Origin: Silene latifolia | Lineage: Eukaryota > Streptophyta > Magnoliopsida > Caryophyllales > Caryophyllaceae | Reading direction: 5' to 3' | DNA: 64,000 nucleotides | Assembly: GCF_048544455.1 (NCBI RefSeq) | Contig: NC_133535.1 | Coordinates: forward strand, 86,800,120 to 86,864,119 | Part shown: piece after piece, positions 22,846-34,852 of the stretch | Layout of the letters: each line of letters starts with the position of its first letter | Numbering within the stretch: the stretch's first letter is position 1 | Made by a program: the position numbers and the translations under genes | The notes under the pieces: generated by a model | Seen by the model: only the letters and a program-made list of their open reading frames with translations | What the model was told of the DNA's origin: nothing | Databases searched by the model: none

Positions 22846-22993
22846 TCTTGTTCATCAAAAAAATTATTATGTCCTCTGGGAGAACCGTCCTCCTTACACT
22901 TAAATGTTATCCACCAAATGGAATATTATAATAGCATAGGTGTAAGGAGTATGTCTCTCCCGGAGGACACGAAAATTTTTCTGTTCATCATAT
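22846..22993. repeat. Stem-loop element around TGTCCTCTGGGAG
   Basis: TCATC...TGTCCTCTGGGAGAACC-TCCTCCTTACAC (about 22855-22902) is mirrored by GTGTAAGGAGTATGTCTCTC and CCGGAGGACAC (22939-22970) and by GATGAA's complement at the outer edge. It forms a long imperfect hairpin of about 60-bp arms and is likely a MITE. Confidence 0.55.
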
Positions 22994-25309
22994 TTTGATT
23001 TAAAAAGAGAAAGAAAATGGAAGAATTAAATAAACATTACCATTAATATACTCATGAAAAAAAATTAATACTAGAGTGAGTAACCTGCAATTATAGCTTA
23101 AGCAAGTAAGGAAGTGGCAATTAAGCAAATAATGTATAGTCCATAGTAGCATCTATAGAAAAAAGTTTCTACAATGGCAAATTTAGAAAAAAAGAAGTTT
23201 TACAATGGCATTGAGTGCATTTTACTCTACGCAATTGTAACTCATATAAGTTGGTAACCAAACTATCTTTTTTTTTGTATGTTCATGGAAATTATTTTTT
23301 TCTATTTAAAGCAACCAACATCCTTAATATCAAATATTTATAACAATTGTGTATTTGAATATTTTAGAATTTAAGTTGGGATAATACTATAATAGAGAAA
23401 AACTAATCATGAAAGGGTTAAAATTTCAAAATTTCATATGGTATGGAACTTGCTTAATTTAGTACCCAAATGCATTATAAATGTTTGTCCATTGACAAAA
23501 TATGAAAAAGGCTATAGAAACAAACAACATTAAGCATTAAAATCTACCATACTTTTATAGTCACCTTTTTATATATATCTATGAAAGATAAAACATATAA
23601 ATATTACAAAATCAAGTTTACTACAAATCTGGCCTTGATGAAAATTTAATCACCAATAATTTACATTTCAAAACTTTATTAAAAATACAAATATTTTAAC
23701 TTAAATGTCAAGGCATTGTTTATAAAAATGAATATTTTAGATAAGTATGTATTAGAAACCCAAGGAAAAAGAATAGGAAACCATAAAACTTTAATATATC
23801 AGATGTGTTAGATTAAAAGTCATGAATAAGGGAATGACAGTTACAAAAGCATAAACCATCACCTAAATTAATTATTGACATAATAACAAAATGTCTTCAA
23901 TTGATGTAGTTATTTGTTATCAAACTTTGAAAATTTGTTCCATGCACTTTCGCTTTTGTTAAAATGCAATGGTAATTAGAACCTCAACATGAATGTAAGA
24001 ATTCGTTGTTGATTATAATATGAGAATACACATGTCATTTTGCTTAGACCAAACTCAAAATTTAGCATTTGTCGGTGACAATCATTAATCAAACCAAAAT
24101 TATTAACCTAAATGAAAGCCAAATGGATCAGATGCTTCATTGCAAGGTTTGAAACTCGTGACGCAAGCAACCCTGAAAATCCACACACTTTTATTAGTAA
24201 CTAAAATTCTCATATCTACAATACACAAATTAACAAAAAATTAATACAAAAAAAAATACATATTAAATTATGACACTATAGTGAAAATCAAAGCATTTTG
24301 AATGATAAAAATAACTCCGTCAACCTAAGTTAGCGTATAAAAATATAAACATATTCATAAAAGAAAAATTAATTAACGAAAATATTGTTAAGGAGAATAT
24401 GATATTGAAAGAAGCCAGGGAGAGAACTTGTATATCTATCTATACAATAAAATAAAAATGTTTGTTGAGTGCATTCCTATCTGCCATATGGCACTCTCTA
24501 ATAGCTTTAAAAGGACATTTCGTGCATTTCATAGAGATGTTTTGTGTTTGTAAATCCATTTATTATCTAAAATAAATGACAATTGATCAATTACACTTTT
24601 AATGCTCGAGAATAAATGATACTTCATTATTCCACATAACTTGTGCAATCAATGGACCTCCGTTTATTGCTCACCCTTTCTCTACCTCTTCTACTTGACC
24701 TTTGAGAAACTAACTTTTAATCTTCCAAAACGCTCATATTCTTGGTACTAATATTTATAGCATCTCCGTAAAAAAAAAAACTCAGAGCATCATTTCATTT
24801 CTATCTCATTGAAATATAAAGTTTTTGATTTTTTTTTGTCACCTCTTATTATACATACTGTAATTTATCATTGATTCAACTATTGACTTTCTTATCTTGA
24901 TGTTCATAGGTACACATATGGGAGTAATGTGATAAATGCAAACCGCATAAAATTATCTCGCACTTAAAGTTCTAGCTAGGTATGAATTTGTTGTCCATTT
25001 TGTTACTTTAATTTGTGACCTAAATAGTTTTTAGAAATTGTAGTCGTTTACTCTAACGTCTCAACGTAAATTTTATATTTTTTGTTCTAATAAATGAAAG
25101 GTTTTGACTATTGATGGTATTATGGTGCAAAAAGACGCGACTTTTGACATACATTGAAGCTTCGGTCATTCATCGCCATTTGAAATTCACGTGATGCTTT
25201 TGGTATAAATTGTTGATTATATTGAGTGTTTCATCGCAAAAGTGTTATCAAATGTATATTATGAATTTAAAAATTAGGGTTCACGTGAAAATTATCGACA
25301 CATTCTTAA

Positions 25310-26724
25310 TGTAATACTACGGTTTTATGAGTCTCTGGGTACTCTATCGAGTGGGGCTTACTCTGTCGAGTAAGTATGTTTGGTATACGAAACAATAGTC
25401 TGCCTGTAGGGTACTCGATCGAGTAGCCTTGGCACTCGATCGAGTACGAGACTTACTCGATCGAGTAAGTCGGGTTACGGGTTGTTATTTGACGGGTTTT
25501 GTTAATAACGCGAATTAATATATAACAAGTTTCGTCATCTTCTTTAAACACTTTTACAAAACCTAATTCACTATTAAGAGAGATTTCAAGTTACGTTACA
25601 TTGTTCTTCCGCATTATTAGCAAATCCCGGAGCTAGAGGTGTCGGTTTCCTTTGTTCTTTACATCGTTGAGATCCTTGCGTCAAGGGTAAGTTCTACGTA
25701 TCATTTTTATAGCAATTGGTTAATGTTGGTTAAACCCTAATTTGGGGAATTGGAGGTTTTTGATGGTTTGTATTGTTGTAGTAGTAATTGTATGAATGTA
25801 TGTATAGGAGGAGGGTTCGTAGAAGAGAGGTTTTGAGACAGCTGCTAGATCGTCTGATTCTGTGATTGCTTTCCAGGTAGGGTTTCCCTACTTAGTATTA
25901 ATTATATGATGTATTTGGTGGTTTCATTGTGATTATTGTTAAAGTATATTGTTGGTGGTTGTGACGGTTGTTGGTTATATTGTTGGTTGTATTGTTGAAT
26001 AATATCGTTGATTATTATTGTATCTGTCTGTGTTCTTCGGGGTGCGTCCCTGGCTGAGTGGAGTCACTTGCAGGAGTGGCTTCACGCCCTTGATTCACCT
26101 TCTGTGGAACCCGTCACAGAAGGGATGTACACATTAATGAAATGGGTTTATCGCTCGATGGAGATGAGCGGGGCTTAGGTGGGAACGGCTGCGGTCCCCC
26201 ACTGGCGGTGTGGAGTATCTGTTGTAATGGGTACTCTGGCAGGACTACACACTTTAGTGTGTAGTCAGTTGTGTGGAGATTGATTATGGAGACTGGGGTT
26301 TGATGTGACGAGCGAGCTGTTTGGCATTTGTTTTATTGTGATTTGTGTTGTGTAATTGGTACTGACCCCGTTTAATTGTTTTAAAAACTGTGGTGATCCA
26401 TTCGGGGATGGTGAGCAGTTATTGAGCAGGTTTGATATGATGCATATGTGCTAGCTGGGATGAGTCGTCACTTGCAGTTACAAGAGTCTTCCGCTGTGTC
26501 AGACAATGTCCTTTAGTTATTCAGTTTTGTTAGCAGACAGTTTTGGTTTGGTTGTATTTCATTTAAAAGTTTTGGTTTGAGACATGTAATCACTTAAACT
26601 ATATTTACTTTTAAAGTACGTTTCTTTGTTGTCTTATGATTATCATTGCCTCGGGTAACCGAGATGGTGACGTTCCTATACCTGAGTGGTCCTGGTAAGG
26701 CACTTGGAGTATGGGGGTGTCACA
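25310..26724 (+). repeat. 5' LTR of the chromovirus
   Basis: 1415 bp, nearly identical to 40810-42222. It contains three phased TCGATCGA cores (25415, 25436 and 25457; spacing 21) in ACTCGATCGAGT context and two degenerate ones just before. It carries no gene. Confidence 0.95.
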
Positions 26725-26727
26725 AAG

Positions 26728-26739
26728 TGGTATCAGAGC
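26728..26739 (+). other. Primer binding site (initiator Met tRNA type)
   Basis: TGGTATCAGAGC, three bases after the LTR end; the usual PBS of plant chromoviruses and copia elements, matching the 3' end of initiator methionine tRNA. Confidence 0.93.
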
Positions 26740-27230
26740 GATGATCCTGAAACCTGTAACCAATGAATCTAATGAATATAGGAAGTCAATTAAAATGAAC
26801 CCGGGGTAGAAGTTGTAGGAGCTAATGCAAAGGCTTGGGAGACGTCCTAAAGTCGTGAACTCGCCCTACAATTTTGAACCGGTCACATGGGGTACGTGTC
26901 GGGATCGTATGTGTTATCTTCTGGTTTGTGTATCCATATAGTAACGTGTGGTGTGGAACAGTGGATGTGTGAATGTGGAGGATAGGAGGTATGGAGTAAA
27001 TGTTGATCGATATGTGACTTGTATGATTGGATGAAGGCATGTTCTTTGTTTTATAATGTGGCATATTAGTGATATGAAGCAAAGTTATTATGTTGAGTAT
27101 ATAAAGAGCTGCGTTTATACATATGAATTGTTGTTGTTGTTGTTGTTGTTATGTTAATAATATAAAGGTTGTAATGTATAGTTGGGAAAGAAAGATAAGC
27201 ATGCGGGTAGTGTTTACAAGTCAGCATGGC

Positions 27231-27492
27231 TCGATCGAGTGGGTCTGACTCGATCGAGTGGGTAGTTTACATTTTCTGGGCAGAATCGAGATTTTGGGCA
27301 CTCGATCGAGTAAGTAGGGGCACTCGATCGAGTGGGGTCAGCTCGATCGAGTAGCTAGTCAACTCGATCGAGTGTGTTTTTGAGCAGTATTCTGATCAGG
27401 TTCTGGAGTCGAGGCACTCGATCGAGTAGGTAGGGCACTCGATCGAGTGGCCTCAACTCGATCGAGTGGGTTTTTGGGACTCCATCGAGTGG
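27231..27492. repeat. TCGATCGA array in the chromovirus leader
   Basis: Nine exact cores start at 27231, 27250, 27302, 27324, 27343, 27364, 27418, 27439 and 27458, plus one degenerate copy at about 27481. Spacings: 19, 52, 22, 19, 21, 54, 21, 19. The context is ACTCGATCGAGT. The array lies in the untranslated leader between PBS and gag. Confidence 0.92.
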
Positions 27493-27568
27493 GTTTTATA
27501 CAGGTCGTATGCATGTTTTGGGTTATAGTATGAGTGTTTAAGTCTACCTTTTTCTATATAGTTACAAG

Positions 27569-28484
27569 ATGCCGCCAAAGAAAACCGCCTTGTATGCTAG
27601 AGCTGAGAGTATGACGGTTGACGACATAGTAAAGATGTTGGAGCACCAAGATGCTCTTATGGAAGCTTTGAAGAGAGTGGGAAAGGATAAGGAGGTTGAT
27701 AACTCCAAGATCAATATCCACATATCTAGGTTCAGTCCGAAAGAGTATAAGGGAACCGGGGCGCCAATTCTTCTGGATAATTGGCGCTGAGAGATAGAGA
27801 ATATCCTGGAGTTGGTGCACTGCCCGGATGAGTTGAAAGTGGAACAAGCTGCGTTCTACTTGAGGGAAGAGGCAGGTGAGTGGTGGGATAAGGTCAAGGT
27901 GAGTGCTAGGGAGATGTATATGAAGCAGGGACTACCTGCAATACCTTAGGATGAGTTCAGGAGAGCCATGAGACGTGAGTTTGTGCCAAAACATGTGAGG
28001 AGTAAGCTGATGGAGGAGTTCGATGAGTTTAAGATGACATCTGATATGACGGTGGCTGAGCACTACCGTAAGTTTAATGAGAAGTCCAGATACGCTGAGG
28101 ATATGTGGCTGAGTGAGGAGAATCTAGCTTTGAGGTTTGAGAAGGGGTTGACCCCCAAGATTATAGAAAAGCTACTGGTGGGAGTCCTTACAGATGTTAA
28201 GGAAGTCTATGAGAGAGCTGGGAGGGCTGAGAGGTTGGTGGAGATGACCAAGGGAGAGGGGTGCTGAGAAGAGGAAGGCTGAGAGCGAGGGTGGTGGTCA
28301 ATCCAACTATAAGAAGGGTAACCACACTCAGGCGAGAGCATATTCATCTGGTTCAGGGTTTAGTGCTGGGGCTTCATATGGGCGTGGCCGGAGGAGTGGT
28401 AGTAGTAGCTGGGGAATGACCTGTTTTAACTGTGGTGGTGTAGGCCACAAGAGACATGAGTGCACCAGTGCAGTGAGTGGGGGT
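27569..28484 (+). pseudogene. Chromovirus gag, interrupted
   Basis: The start at 27569 (MPPKKTALYARAESM) fits a gag N-terminus after a long leader. The Retrotrans_gag core includes FYLREEAGEWWDKVK and EFVPKHVRSKLMEEF. Two in-frame stops, TGA at 27788-27790 and TAG at 27947-27949, fall where conserved Trp or Gln is expected. A one-base shift near 28250-28265 moves the basic KRKAESEGG tail to the next frame. The CX2CX4HX4C zinc knuckle [14 protein letters not shown] is at about 28422-28463. Gag packages element RNA into virus-like particles. Confidence 0.9.
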
Positions 28485-30178
28485 TTCCAGAGACCGTCAC
28501 AGGGGAGCTTTTTACAGGGTCCTGCTCAGAGTTATGCGAGTAACAGACCGGCTGGGTCATGGAACAACAACGGAGGTCAGAACAACGGTGGGGGCAACCG
28601 CAATGGCGGTAATTCTTATCAGAAACTAGCTACGAACACCAACAACAAACTAGCGTCGGGTGCTAAACCGGCTACCTCAGCTAGTACTGTCCAGGGAGGT
28701 GGGCAGAAGACCAGTGGCAAGCTGTTTATGATGGAAAAGAAAGCAGCTGAGGACGACACTCATGTTATCACTGGTACATTTCTTGTTAATGGTGTTTATA
28801 CCTTTGTTTTGTTTGATTTGGGAGCGTCACAGTCGTTTGTATCATCGAATTATGTTAAAAGGTTGGGTTTGAGTGAATTTGAGTCTGTAAGAGAGGAAGT
28901 TTTTATACCTTCGGGGGAGTCTGTATCTTGTGGGAGGTTGTATAAGGGTGTGTCCATGATAGTTGGGCAAGTTGATCTACCTGTAAATTTGCTGGAGTTT
29001 CCTTTAGATGGGTTTGAGATGATAGTCGGGATGGATTGGTTGGGAAAGTATAAAGCTAAGATAGATGGTCATCAAAAGAAAGTTTCTTTGAGAGGTCCTA
29101 AGAGGATTAGCGTGTCTTATCGTGGGTTTGTTGTCAAACCCAAAGTTAAGTTGATTGCAACAGTGACCTTGAAGTCCTATCTGAGGAAAGGGTGCCCGTT
29201 GATCTTGTGCCATGTGAGGGATAACAGAGTGGAGAGTCCGACAGTTGAGCAGATACCAGTTGTGGGGGAGTTTCCAGATGTCTTTCCAGAGGAGATTCCA
29301 GGGTTGCCACCAAAGAGGGAGATAGATTTTAGTGTTGAGCTGAAACCGGGGACGTGGCCAATCTCTAAGGCACCGTACCGGATGGGTCCTAAGGAGCTGG
29401 AGGAGCTAAAGAAGCAGTTGGATGATCTGATTGAGAGGGGATACATTAGACCTAGTGTGTCACCGTGGGGAGCACCAGTTTTGTTTCTGAAGAAGAAAGA
29501 TGGGAGCTTGAGGTTGTGCATAGATTATAGGGAGCTGAAAAGAGTGACAGTGAAAAATAAGTATCCTTTGCCAAGGATAGATGATTTGTTTGATCAGTTG
29601 AGTGGTGCAGCAGTCTTTTCTAAGATTAATTTGAGGTCGGGTTACCATCAGGTGAAGATTAGAGAGGAGGACATACCAAAGACAGCTTTCACGTCGAGGT
29701 ATGGTCATTATGAGTATGTGGTGATGCCGTTTGGGTTATCTAATGCACCAGCTGTGTTTATGGGTTTGATGAACCGGGTCTTCAGTCAGTTCTTGGACAA
29801 GTTTGTGGTGGTTTTCATAGATGACATCTTAGTCTTTTCTAAGACTAAGGAGGAGCACGAGGAGCATCTGAGGATTGTGTTACAGACCTTGAGGGAGCAT
29901 GAGTTATATGCAAAGTTGTCCAAGTGTGAGTTCTGGTTGGAGGAAGTTGCTTTTCTGGGGCATGTGATTTCAAAGAAGGGGGTAGCTGTGGATCCTGCAA
30001 AGATTGAAGTAGTTACCAAGTGGGAAGCACCAAAAAATGTAGCTGAGATCAGGAGTTTCTTGGGTTTAGCGGGGTATTATCGACGGTTCGTTAAGGATTT
30101 CCCCAAGATTGCTAGACCTATGACAACTTTGATGAGGAAAGAGAACAAGTTTCGCTGGGATGAAAGTTGTGAGATGGC
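28416..30178 (+). pseudogene. Chromovirus protease, reverse transcriptase, start of RNase H
   Basis: One long open frame starts in the zinc knuckle and runs through the protease ([15 protein letters not shown], about 28815-28860; the usual Ser of D-S-G is Leu, a single C-to-T change) and the reverse transcriptase. RT signatures: [20 protein letters not shown], then [13 protein letters not shown], then the catalytic FIDD ([13 protein letters not shown], about 29805-29843). The tether and RNase H start ([17 protein letters not shown]) are cut at 30178 by the Athila insertion. The last 20 codons of the apparent frame (to 30245) are read from the inserted LTR and are not part of this protein. Confidence 0.93.
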
Positions 30179-31674
30179 TGATGCGTGTCTTTTATATGAT
30201 ATTTTACATCCCATTTTACACGCATTTCAGAGCTCATTCATGTAGTTTATGCTACAGTTCTCCCTATTTCCGTCTACTTTCGTGTTTTTGTACATTATTG
30301 AAGAAATGTGAAGAATCCAGCGGAAATCGAGCTAAATCCGTCCCCGAGTATCCTGCATTGCATTTGACGTGAAGTATTCGCTTAAGGAACGAGCTTGGTG
30401 CACAATCCAAGGCCCAAAAGACAAATCCACGAGATTATAAAAGTCAAGTAGCAGCTAAAGCAGTCGATCGACCACTACCTTCAGTCGATCGACCAACTAT
30501 CGGGTTCCAGAAGCTACTGTACACTGCTAGTCAGTCGATCGACCACCATGCTCAGTCGATCGACCACATCGCTGCTTCAGACGAGAATTAAAAGATCGAG
30601 GAACTTGAAGCCCATTATGTTTAGGTTTTGGAAATAAAAGTTACGTATACTTTCTATATAACGTAACCTAGAACATCAGATACAAGGATCCAGTTTTTAT
30701 CAAGTTTTACATTAAGTTTTACATATAGTTCTTTAGAAATAATTAGGGTTCGAGATTATTTTCGGTATTGAAGACAATTCGCTTTGTCATTCGGCTTTGT
30801 TCTTTTCCTTCGCAACTCACACGGTACTCTCTGGTTTTATTCAGTTATTTTGTTTTCGTTCATAGTTATAGAATTGCTAGATCAGTTCCCAAGCCGAATT
30901 GCCATCTTTTGTTAATTGTTTATTTTACCGTTTCAAGCATGAATTCTTCTGTCTATCTTATTAGTTTTATTGCTGTTATCGCCCTTAGCATGAGAAGCTA
31001 AATAGTTCGTGCTAGGATGTAGGGGAATTGTAGTGTAGGCGGCAATATAATGAACACGGACTGAATCGCGTGTCAGTCGATCGACTGACCACGTGAGGTT
31101 TTATTTTCGTTTTAATTGTTTTAATTCTTTATTCGGCGAATCGAGTGCACACGACTAGTTGAATGCTTAGGATATGACTGACCCATTAGATCGAGAGATA
31201 GGGTCAGTTATTAGATCACCAATTAAAATGACTAAACTATGCTGAGATCGAAAGATAGGTAAAGTTTAGACCGTAGTCAGTTTTCAGGACGAAAGTTAGT
31301 ATTAGTGATATTAGGGACCTATAGCGAGATCGAAAGATGCTATTTGTTAAGAGTGGACCGAGATGACCTCTTTATTTCCCGCCTCATGTGTTTGATTTAG
31401 ACCTGTTTAGTATGCTGCCGCCGAAACTATAACGAACCGACCATCTTAGTACCTCTTTTTATACTTGATTTCATATATTTCATTAGCTTACATTTCTTTT
31501 ACTGCTATTAGTTGTAGACCAAATTCAATCAAACCCCCACCTTATTGTTACCTTAGACCGAATTTAAACAACTAGAAATTACGTCTGCCTCTCTGTGGTT
31601 CGACCCGACTGCCACTAGCTATAGTTGTAGTTGGAGATTATAAATTTATTTTTGACACCTCACGACGGGTATCA
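30179..31674 (+). repeat. 5' LTR of Athila element II
   Basis: 1496 bp. It contains palindromes with cores at 30464, 30485, 30535 and 30556 (spacings 21, 50, 21) in CAGTCGATCGACCA context and another at about 31078. Compared with the 3' LTR it lacks one repeat unit at 31078, and one short repeat (CAAGTTTTACATTAAGTTTT near 30705) is expanded. Confidence 0.95.
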
Positions 31675-31679
31675 AATTT

Positions 31680-31699
31680 TGGCGCCGTTGCCGGGGAGG
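31680..31699 (+). other. Primer binding site, Athila element II
   Basis: TGGCGCCGTTGCCGGGGAGG, identical to elements I and III; tRNA-Asp type. Confidence 0.92.
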
Positions 31700-31799
31700 C
31701 AATTGTTCTAATTTTTAGTTGTTTTTATTTAGTCTTTCTTTAGTTTAAGGGACCTCCGTTCCTTAAACTTTTCTTATATTCTTTTTGTAGTTTCTTCTT

Positions 31800-34700
31800 A
31801 TGCGCAGGTCACAGGGTGGTGAACTAGTACCATTAAATCCTGAGATCGAGAAATCCTTGCGCGAGTTGAGACGATCACAAAGGGTATTACCGATAGAGGA
31901 AGAGCTGAGTACTCTGTCAAGCTACTACAAGAACGCTCTATTCGAAGGAGATCCACCTACATCTCCTGCCTCTACTTCTTCAGCTGAGACAGTCACTTCT
32001 CCGGAAATTCCAGTCATGGCTGAAGAAGCAACCATTGCTAGTCACTCAGAGCCGACAGCTGCGAATCTCTACAAAGGATTCGAACTACCTGGGGAGGCGA
32101 GAAAATTCGAGCCAAAGCCTTCTTATATGAATCTGGTTGAGAGAAACCAGTTCGGGGGAGCTGCAAATGAAGATGCAGCCAAGCATATGGAGATTTTTAT
32201 TGATTATTGCTGCTCTATACCCCCGCCGACCGGTGTAACCCAAGACCAGATCAAGGAGACCATGTTCATTTTCTCTCTTCGGGATGCTGCAAGAGGGTGG
32301 TGTAGAGATTTGGACCAAGCCGCTCATGGGATCACCGACTGGAATTCCTTAGCCCTGACATTCTACAAAAAGTACTTCTCTGCCTCGAAGACTAATGCCA
32401 TTAGATCTCAGATCACGAGCTTTAAACAGGGGCCTGATGAGAACTTTATGAAGCATGGGTCCGTTTCAAGAAACTGGTGCGAACCATACCGCACCATGGG
32501 TTCGAAAAATGGAGTCTTTGCAATCGTTCTATAATGGGTCGTATGACGATCGAGGGCTATTTTGGATGTCATTGCACCAATGGCCGATTTGTTGAGAACA
32601 TGGGAGAGACTAAGGGGTGGAAGATCATCGATGATTTGGCCACTCATAAGGTCAATATAGGAATTGAGAGGAAACCAGAGGAGAGAGCTGCTGAATCTTC
32701 CTCTGTTGCTGCACTAGAAGCTCTCACTGCAAGGTTTGACAAATATGAGTTGGGAGGAGCTTCTAAAGGTGGGATGTACCATGTTAATGCTGTTTTAGAC
32801 GGTCCTTTCGTCTGTAGAAGATGTGGAGCTGAGGGGCATGTGTCAGAGAATTGTTCTGTCCCCTTTGAGTCTTGTGCTGCCTTTCAACACTATAGGCAGA
32901 CAAACACGTACTATGAGCCGAATGTCCACCCCAACTTGAGGTGGAGTAGCCAGAATGTCCTGAATCCGACTCAACCTCCACAACAAAGAAGAAGAAAAAA
33001 AACATATGCCTCCACATAAGCAGCTATATCAAAAACCTCCCTATGTGCCGCAGCAACAACAATCCCAAAATTCCGAGTTCACCGAGTTGAAGAACTTATT
33101 GCTGAAGGAGTCCCAAGCTAGGGAGGCCGGGATGAAGATGCTAGAGAGCCAAATTGCTCAATTGGCTAGCAAGAGTACAACTCGAGCTCCGGGACACTTA
33201 CCGACTCAAACTGACTAGAAAGAGACCCTAAATGCCATAACATTGAGGAGTGGGTCCACCCTGGAGGGGCCTGCTATGGTCGAGGATGCCACTGCGAAAG
33301 ATGAGGCAAAAACGAGTCAAAACAAAGCTGGAACGAGCAAAGGAAAGAAAAAGGCATCTACCAGGTATATCAGTCGATTGACTGATACACCCGGTCGATC
33401 GACTGAAGTGCGGGTTACAGAAGCTTCTGGTCTTGTTCATCTCAGTCGATCGACTGAGATCGCTGCTGATAGTGAGATTTTTCGTCCTCCGATGCCCAAC
33501 AACTTGAGGGATCATTTGTTTCGGGGCACGACAGTCCCGAAAATATTGGGGAAAGACCCGAGTGCTGATGGGTCAGTCCCGGCTCCGAAGTACGACCCGA
33601 TGTCGATCAATGGTTCACGTTTAAGACGGTCTGAAGAGGGTTCAAGCTTCAACAAGGAGAAAGTAGTGGACTTTCAGCCTAAGTCCATGGATACCGGCAT
33701 GCGCGATTTAGAGGAGAGGGCTAAGCTACTTCTTACAGCCCCATACCCGGAAAGACTAGTGCCGACGAAGGAACAGGTATCTTTCAATAAATTTGAAAAA
33801 GTTATTCGTAGCTTGAATGTACAAGTACCCTTCCTTGAGTTAGTTAATCAAGTGCCTGCCTATACTAAATTCATGAAACAACTCTTGTCTAAGAAAAATT
33901 CACTTGAAAATGTGCATACTGTCGCATTAACCAAAGAGTCATGCTCTTATTTGTCTCACACTGCACCCCATAAGCTAGAGGACCCGGGTAGTTTTTCTGT
34001 TCCTTGCAATATAGGTACCTTCTCTATTGAGAAGGCATTATGTGACTTAGGAGCTAGTATAAGTGTAATGCCCCTGAGTCTTGCTAGGAAGCTCAAATTG
34101 ACTAGGTTCGCAGTGATGATATGACAAGATGGATGGTCGACCGATCTGCGGTCCACCAATAGAGTCTTAGAGGACATCCCCGTCCAAATAGGAAAGTTTT
34201 TCTTCCCCGTCGACTTCGTTGTACTTGACATGCCCGAGGATGCCCATATTCCCATTATTTTGGGTAGGCCATTTCTCGCACACCGCCGGGTGCGATCATA
34301 GATGTCGGTCTAGGAACCTTGACCTTCAAAGTGGGCAAGCATTCTATTGTCTTTGCCCAACCGTCTAAGAAAAAGGACCCCATGTGGCCTGTGACTTGTA
34401 ATACGGTTTCTGTCAAAAAATCGTACTTTGTGCTTCCCGATATGCCTATCTCTATTCCTGTTGTAACCCCTCCGCCCCAGATTGGGAGCAAATTGGAGGA
34501 AGATTTGTCTATTTCTGATATTGCAGGAGCTGGTTTGGGGAAGGAAGAGCTGCAAGTCACCCTAGCTGCGAAGAAGCCAATCATTTCACGAGGAGGTCTT
34601 GGTTGCCTTAGCTATGCCACCGATGAGGAAGTTGATGACGAGCCAGTCAATGTAACGAAGTCCGACTTGGACTTTGATGCGCAAGAAGAGGTCATTGACT

Positions 34701-34852
34701 GGGGAGATGATGAAAGTGTTGATCCGTTGAGCCATACGGACGTGGAAGCTAAGAAGGGTGCAGCTGATAAGATAAGCACCATTGAGGATACCTCTAGTAG
34801 CCAGAAGCCGACGAAGTGGGCCATTCCGTGTCTGTTCTTGATCAACTACTAG
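31800..34852 (+). pseudogene. Athila-type gag-protease with acidic C-terminal tail, broken
   Basis: The start at 31800 (MRRSQGGELVPLNPEI) parallels gag of element I. The gag core includes TDWNSLALTFYKKYFSASKT. Frameshifts near 32440-32540 and 32990, a TAG at 33216-33218 (Gln or similar expected) and shifts near 34120 and 34290 break the frame. The zinc knuckle CRRCGAEGHVSENC is at about 32814-32855 and the protease region ALCDLGASISVMPLSLARKL at about 34035-34095, followed by a flap-like IILGRPFLA in another frame. From 34319 the last frame runs 177 codons into an acidic tail (EEVDDEPVN, EEVIDWGDDESVDPL) and a normal stop. No polymerase domain follows. Three TCGATCGA-type palindromes lie within the coding region. 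Confidence 0.88.
33374..33453. repeat. Palindromes within gag of element II
   Basis: Cores at 33374 (TCGATTGA), 33395 and 33446, spacings 21 and 51; AGTCGATCGACT is read here as SRST. The spacer TTACAGAAGCTTCTGG resembles the spacer of the LTR array. Confidence 0.85.

Larger units (their letters stand above)
21736..24449. other. AT-rich repeat-bearing spacer
   Basis: No gene seen. It contains two stem-loop elements listed separately (22583-22703 and 22846-22993) and probably the body of the Helitron that ends at 21706. Confidence 0.55.

Noticed and set aside
30160..30372. C-terminal extension of chromovirus RT into the LTR and a 70-codon frame across the junction
   Set aside because: They cross the insertion point of the Athila element; the extra codons come from LTR DNA.
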